Assembly (NCBI GenBank): GCA_041481445.1
Contig: JBGPBV010000184.1
Span: 1-12,205, forward strand
Origin: AA29 sp041481445
GTDB taxonomy: Bacteria > Acidobacteriota > Vicinamibacteria > Fen-336
DNA: 12,205 nucleotides
Direction of reading: 5' to 3'
In this document: in pieces, positions 5,991 to 12,205 of the stretch
How the letters are laid out: each line of letters starts with the position of its first letter
Numbering within the stretch: position 1 is the first letter of the stretch
Notes under the pieces: generated by a model
What the model saw: only the letters and a program-made list of their open reading frames with translations
Databases searched by the model: none
Told to the model about the DNA's origin: nothing
Program-made: the position numbers and the translations under genes

Positions 5991-8636
5991 CTAGCGCGCG
6001 CGGCCGGCGAGGGTGGCCACGACGCGCGCCAGCTCCAAAGGCAGCACCGGCTTGGGCAGGTGCACCTGGAAGCCGGCGGAGAGCACGCGGTCGCCGTCTT
6101 CGCCCTTCGCGTAGGCGGTGAGCGCCGCCGCCGGCACCTGTCCGCCGCGCTCGGGCCCGAGCGCGCGCACGCGGCGGATGAACGTGTAGCCGTCCTCGCC
6201 GGGCATTCCGATGTCGCTCACCAGCACGTCGGGCCTCTCCGACTCCACCGCCGCCAGCGCTTCCGCGCTGCTTCCGAACGCGCGGACGTCCGCGCCGTAC
6301 TGGAGGAGGGACGTGCGCAGGAAGTCGCGCACGTCCGTCTCGTCGTCCACCACCATCACGCGCACGCCGTCCAGGCGCAGACTCGGCGGCTCCTCCCCGG
6401 GCGGGGTGGCCTCCTGGCGGGTGGCCAACGCGTCCAGGGACGCGGTCAAGGGCAGGCGCACGGTGAACGTCGCGCCCTGGCCGCGGCCCGCGCTCTCCGC
6501 CTGCACGGTGCCCCCGTGAAGCTCGACCAGGTGGCGCACGATGGCCAGGCCCAGGCCGAGCCCGCCGTGCGAGCGCGTGCTCGTGCTGTCCGCCTGCCGG
6601 AACCGCTCGAACACGTGGGGAAGGAACTCCGGCTCGATGCCCTTGCCGTCGTCGGTCACGCTCACCTTCAGGCACGAGGGCTCGCGCTGGAGCCGCACCA
6701 CGATCCGTCCGCCCGGGGGAGTGAACTTGACGGCGTTGGACACGAGGTTCCAGAGCACCTGCTGCAGGCGGTCGGGGTCGCCGCAGATGGCGGGCACCTC
6801 CGGCGGCATCTCGACCGTGAGCGCGATCCCCTTCGCCTCCGCCGAGGGCCGCACGGCGTCCACGCCCGCCTCCACCACCGGCGCCACCTCGATGGGCCGG
6901 ACCTCCAGGCGGAGCTTGCCGGTGATGATCCGCGAGACGTCGAGGAGGTCGCCGATGAGCTGGGTCTGGGCGCGCACGTTGCGCTCGATGACCTCCAGCC
7001 CGCGCGGGATCGACGCCTCGTCGAGGGTGCCCGAGCGCAGCATCACCGTCCAGCCCAGGATCGGCGTGAGGGGCGTCCGCAGCTCGTGGGACAGCGTGGC
7101 CAGGAACTCGTCCTTGGCCCGGTTGGCCTTCTCGGAGGCCGCGCCCGCCTCCTGGGAGGCGCGGTAGAGGCGCGCGTTGTCCACGGCGAGGGCGGCCCGG
7201 CGGCCGAGCTCTTCCGCGAGGTCGAGGTCGTCGCGGCCGAAGGTGCGCCCGGAGCCGGCCGCGAGCAGGCTCATCACCGCCAGCGTCCGCTCACGCGACA
7301 CGATGGGGACCACGATGAGCGAGCGCAGGCCGATCCGCTCGAGCAGGCGCCGGTGGCCCTCGTCCGCGGCCACCGCTCCGAGGTCGTCGCGCAGGTCGGG
7401 CAGGAGCACCGCCGGCTCCCCCGGCCGCAGCGCGCGCGCCTCCGGGGTGCTGCCCTCCGCCGCCGGCACGCGCTCCTGGAGCTCCCGGGCCAGAAGGGCG
7501 TCCTCGGGGCGCGCGTGGGCCACCGCCAGCCGCCGCGGCCGGCCGTGGTCGTCGAGCACGTCCACGATGCACCAGTCGGCCAGCACGGGCACGGCCAGCT
7601 GGACGAGCTTCGAGAGCGTCTCGCCGTAGTCGAGGGACGAGGTCAGGGCCACGCCCGCCTCGGCCAGGAAGGCGGCGCGCCGCTCGGAGGCCTCGGCGGC
7701 GGCGCGCGCGGTCTGCTCGCGGATGAGCTTCACGCGCTCCTCTTCCGCCCGCCGCCGCTCCGTGAGGTCGCGCGCGAAGATGTAGACGAGCCCCTCTTCC
7801 GCGAAGGGCGCCGCCGTCCAACCCAGCCAGCGATGGCCGCCCCCCTTGGAGGCGAAGCGGTTCTCGAAGTAGGTGATGGCGGCCCCGCCGCGCAGACGCT
7901 CGAGCTGCTCGCCGGTGGGCTCGCGGTCGTCCGGATGGACGAACTCGAGGATGGGCCGCGCGGTCAGCTCCTCGTCGCTGAAGCCCAGCGTGCGCTCCCA
8001 GCTCGGGTTGAGCTGCTTGAACGTGCCCGCGAAGTCCGCGATGGCGAGCATGTCGAGGGCGAGGTCGAAGAAGCGGTTGCGCTTGGTCTCCGCCTCCAGG
8101 CGGAAGGCGGCCTCGGCCAGCCGCCGCGCGTGCTCGCGCTCCTGGAGCAGGCGCATCTGCTCGGCCTGGCGCCGGACCTGCTCCGTCTTCTTGTAGAGCT
8201 CGACGAAGACGGAGACCTTGGCCTTGAGGATCTCCGGCACCACCGGGGTGCGGATGAAGTCCACCGCCCCCAGGGAGTAGCTGCGGAAGACGTGGGCCTC
8301 CGCCTCGTTCATCGCGGTGAAGAAGATGATGGGGGTCTGCTGCGAGCGCGGGCGCGAGCGGATCATCTCCGCGGTCTCGAAGCCGTCCATGAGCGGCATG
8401 TTCACGTCGAGGAGGATGACCGCGAAGTCCTGGTGGAGCAGGGCCCGCAGCGCCTCCCGCCCCGAGTACGCGCGCACGAGGTTCTGGCCGAGGTCGCCCA
8501 GGATCGCCTCCAGCACCATCAGCTTGTCGGGCCGGTCGTCGACGAGCAGGATGTTGACGCGATCCGGCCCGGGGCCGGCCGCCGACGGCTCCATTCCCTC
8601 CTCCCCCGCCTCCATCGGCCTCGTCCGGGTGGGCAT
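5991..8636 (-). CDS. Soluble hybrid histidine kinase: REC-PAS-GAF-HisKA-HATPase-REC
   Basis: An 881-residue cytoplasmic signalling kinase without membrane helices. Residues 26-145 are a receiver with acidic D33/D34 and phospho-acceptor D77 (LLDVNMPLMDG). A coiled coil follows at about 146-187, PAS at 187-295 (LNPSWERTLGFSDEEL) and GAF at 325-490. HisKA has H517 in LATLSHELRTP, and the ATPase has N634, DDGKGI 662-667 and GGLGLGLAI. A C-terminal receiver at 757-877 has D764/D765, D808, T840 and K862. The first receiver has R-T-P at 129-131 where the invariant Lys-Pro is expected. The start is ambiguous. ATG 8636 has AGGA (8642-8645) overlapping the upstream stop. ATG 8594 has a stronger GGAGG (8600-8604) and would shorten the protein to 867 residues without touching the receiver. 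The 7-base gap to the upstream kinase indicates an operon, and the N-terminal receiver may accept phosphate from that kinase. No HPt or output domain is present. Confidence 0.93.
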   Translation of the reverse strand: MPTRTRPMEAGEEGMEPSAAGPGPDRVNILLVDDRPDKLMVLEAILGDLGQNLVRAYSGREALRALLHQDFAVILLDVNMPLMDGFETAEMIRSRPRSQQTPIIFFTAMNEAEAHVFRSYSLGAVDFIRTPVVPEILKAKVSVFVELYKKTEQVRRQAEQMRLLQEREHARRLAEAAFRLEAETKRNRFFDLALDMLAIADFAGTFKQLNPSWERTLGFSDEELTARPILEFVHPDDREPTGEQLERLRGGAAITYFENRFASKGGGHRWLGWTAAPFAEEGLVYIFARDLTERRRAEEERVKLIREQTARAAAEASERRAAFLAEAGVALTSSLDYGETLSKLVQLAVPVLADWCIVDVLDDHGRPRRLAVAHARPEDALLARELQERVPAAEGSTPEARALRPGEPAVLLPDLRDDLGAVAADEGHRRLLERIGLRSLIVVPIVSRERTLAVMSLLAAGSGRTFGRDDLDLAEELGRRAALAVDNARLYRASQEAGAASEKANRAKDEFLATLSHELRTPLTPILGWTVMLRSGTLDEASIPRGLEVIERNVRAQTQLIGDLLDVSRIITGKLRLEVRPIEVAPVVEAGVDAVRPSAEAKGIALTVEMPPEVPAICGDPDRLQQVLWNLVSNAVKFTPPGGRIVVRLQREPSCLKVSVTDDGKGIEPEFLPHVFERFRQADSTSTRSHGGLGLGLAIVRHLVELHGGTVQAESAGRGQGATFTVRLPLTASLDALATRQEATPPGEEPPSLRLDGVRVMVVDDETDVRDFLRTSLLQYGADVRAFGSSAEALAAVESERPDVLVSDIGMPGEDGYTFIRRVRALGPERGGQVPAAALTAYAKGEDGDRVLSAGFQVHLPKPVLPLELARVVATLAGRAR
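8600..8604 (-). promoter_or_regulatory. Strong internal ribosome site of the hybrid kinase, alternative start
   Basis: Minus-strand GGAGG inside a G/A-rich run lies 5 bases before an in-frame ATG at 8594 (residue 15 of the long form). It is a better ribosome site than the AGGA in front of ATG 8636. It may mark the true start or produce a second, shorter form. Confidence 0.45.
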
Positions 8637-8643
8637 GGACGTC

Positions 8644-12205
<3,562 letters not shown>

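Overview
The window is about 12.2 kb of very GC-rich, densely coding bacterial chromosome. A carboxypeptidase-regulatory-like/outer-membrane barrel protein, a PDZ-containing multi-spanning membrane sensor and large hybrid histidine kinases suggest a Gram-negative soil-type bacterium. Acidobacteriota or a relative is my best guess. That is an inference from family style; there is no rRNA or other marker here. I see no mobile elements, CRISPR arrays, tRNAs or rRNAs, and no gene-free stretch longer than 300 bases.

Left part (1-2826, minus strand): a secreted outer-membrane barrel protein with an N-terminal carboxypeptidase-regulatory-like domain (1108-2826) lies upstream of the N-terminal half of a PDZ-bearing membrane sensor that runs off the left edge (1-933). 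The 174-base gap between them holds inverted repeats, one of which would pair with the sensor's start codon.

Middle (2827-5565, plus strand): a divergent promoter region separates the barrel gene from a two-gene metabolic operon. This is glgC (ADP-glucose pyrophosphorylase, first committed step of glycogen synthesis), followed 7 bases later by eno (enolase, lower glycolysis). glgC appears to use a TTG start that overlaps the stop codon of an 11-codon leader reading frame.

Right part (5571-12205, minus strand): a 104-residue protein of unknown function converges on eno with a 5-base gap. It has its own near-consensus promoter, with a palindrome filling the -35/-10 spacer. Upstream of it in transcription order are two large signalling proteins separated by 7 bases: a poly-HAMP/GAF/histidine kinase with three receiver domains (incomplete at the right edge), and a soluble REC-PAS-GAF-kinase-REC hybrid. 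They probably form a phosphorelay operon. No histidine-phosphotransfer protein or DNA-binding output is visible.

I did not find a clearly new multi-gene system. The most unusual points are regulatory: the mutually exclusive hairpins at the sensor start, the overlapping leader frame at glgC, and the palindrome inside the promoter of the unknown small gene. The barrel protein without a recognisable plug domain is also unusual.
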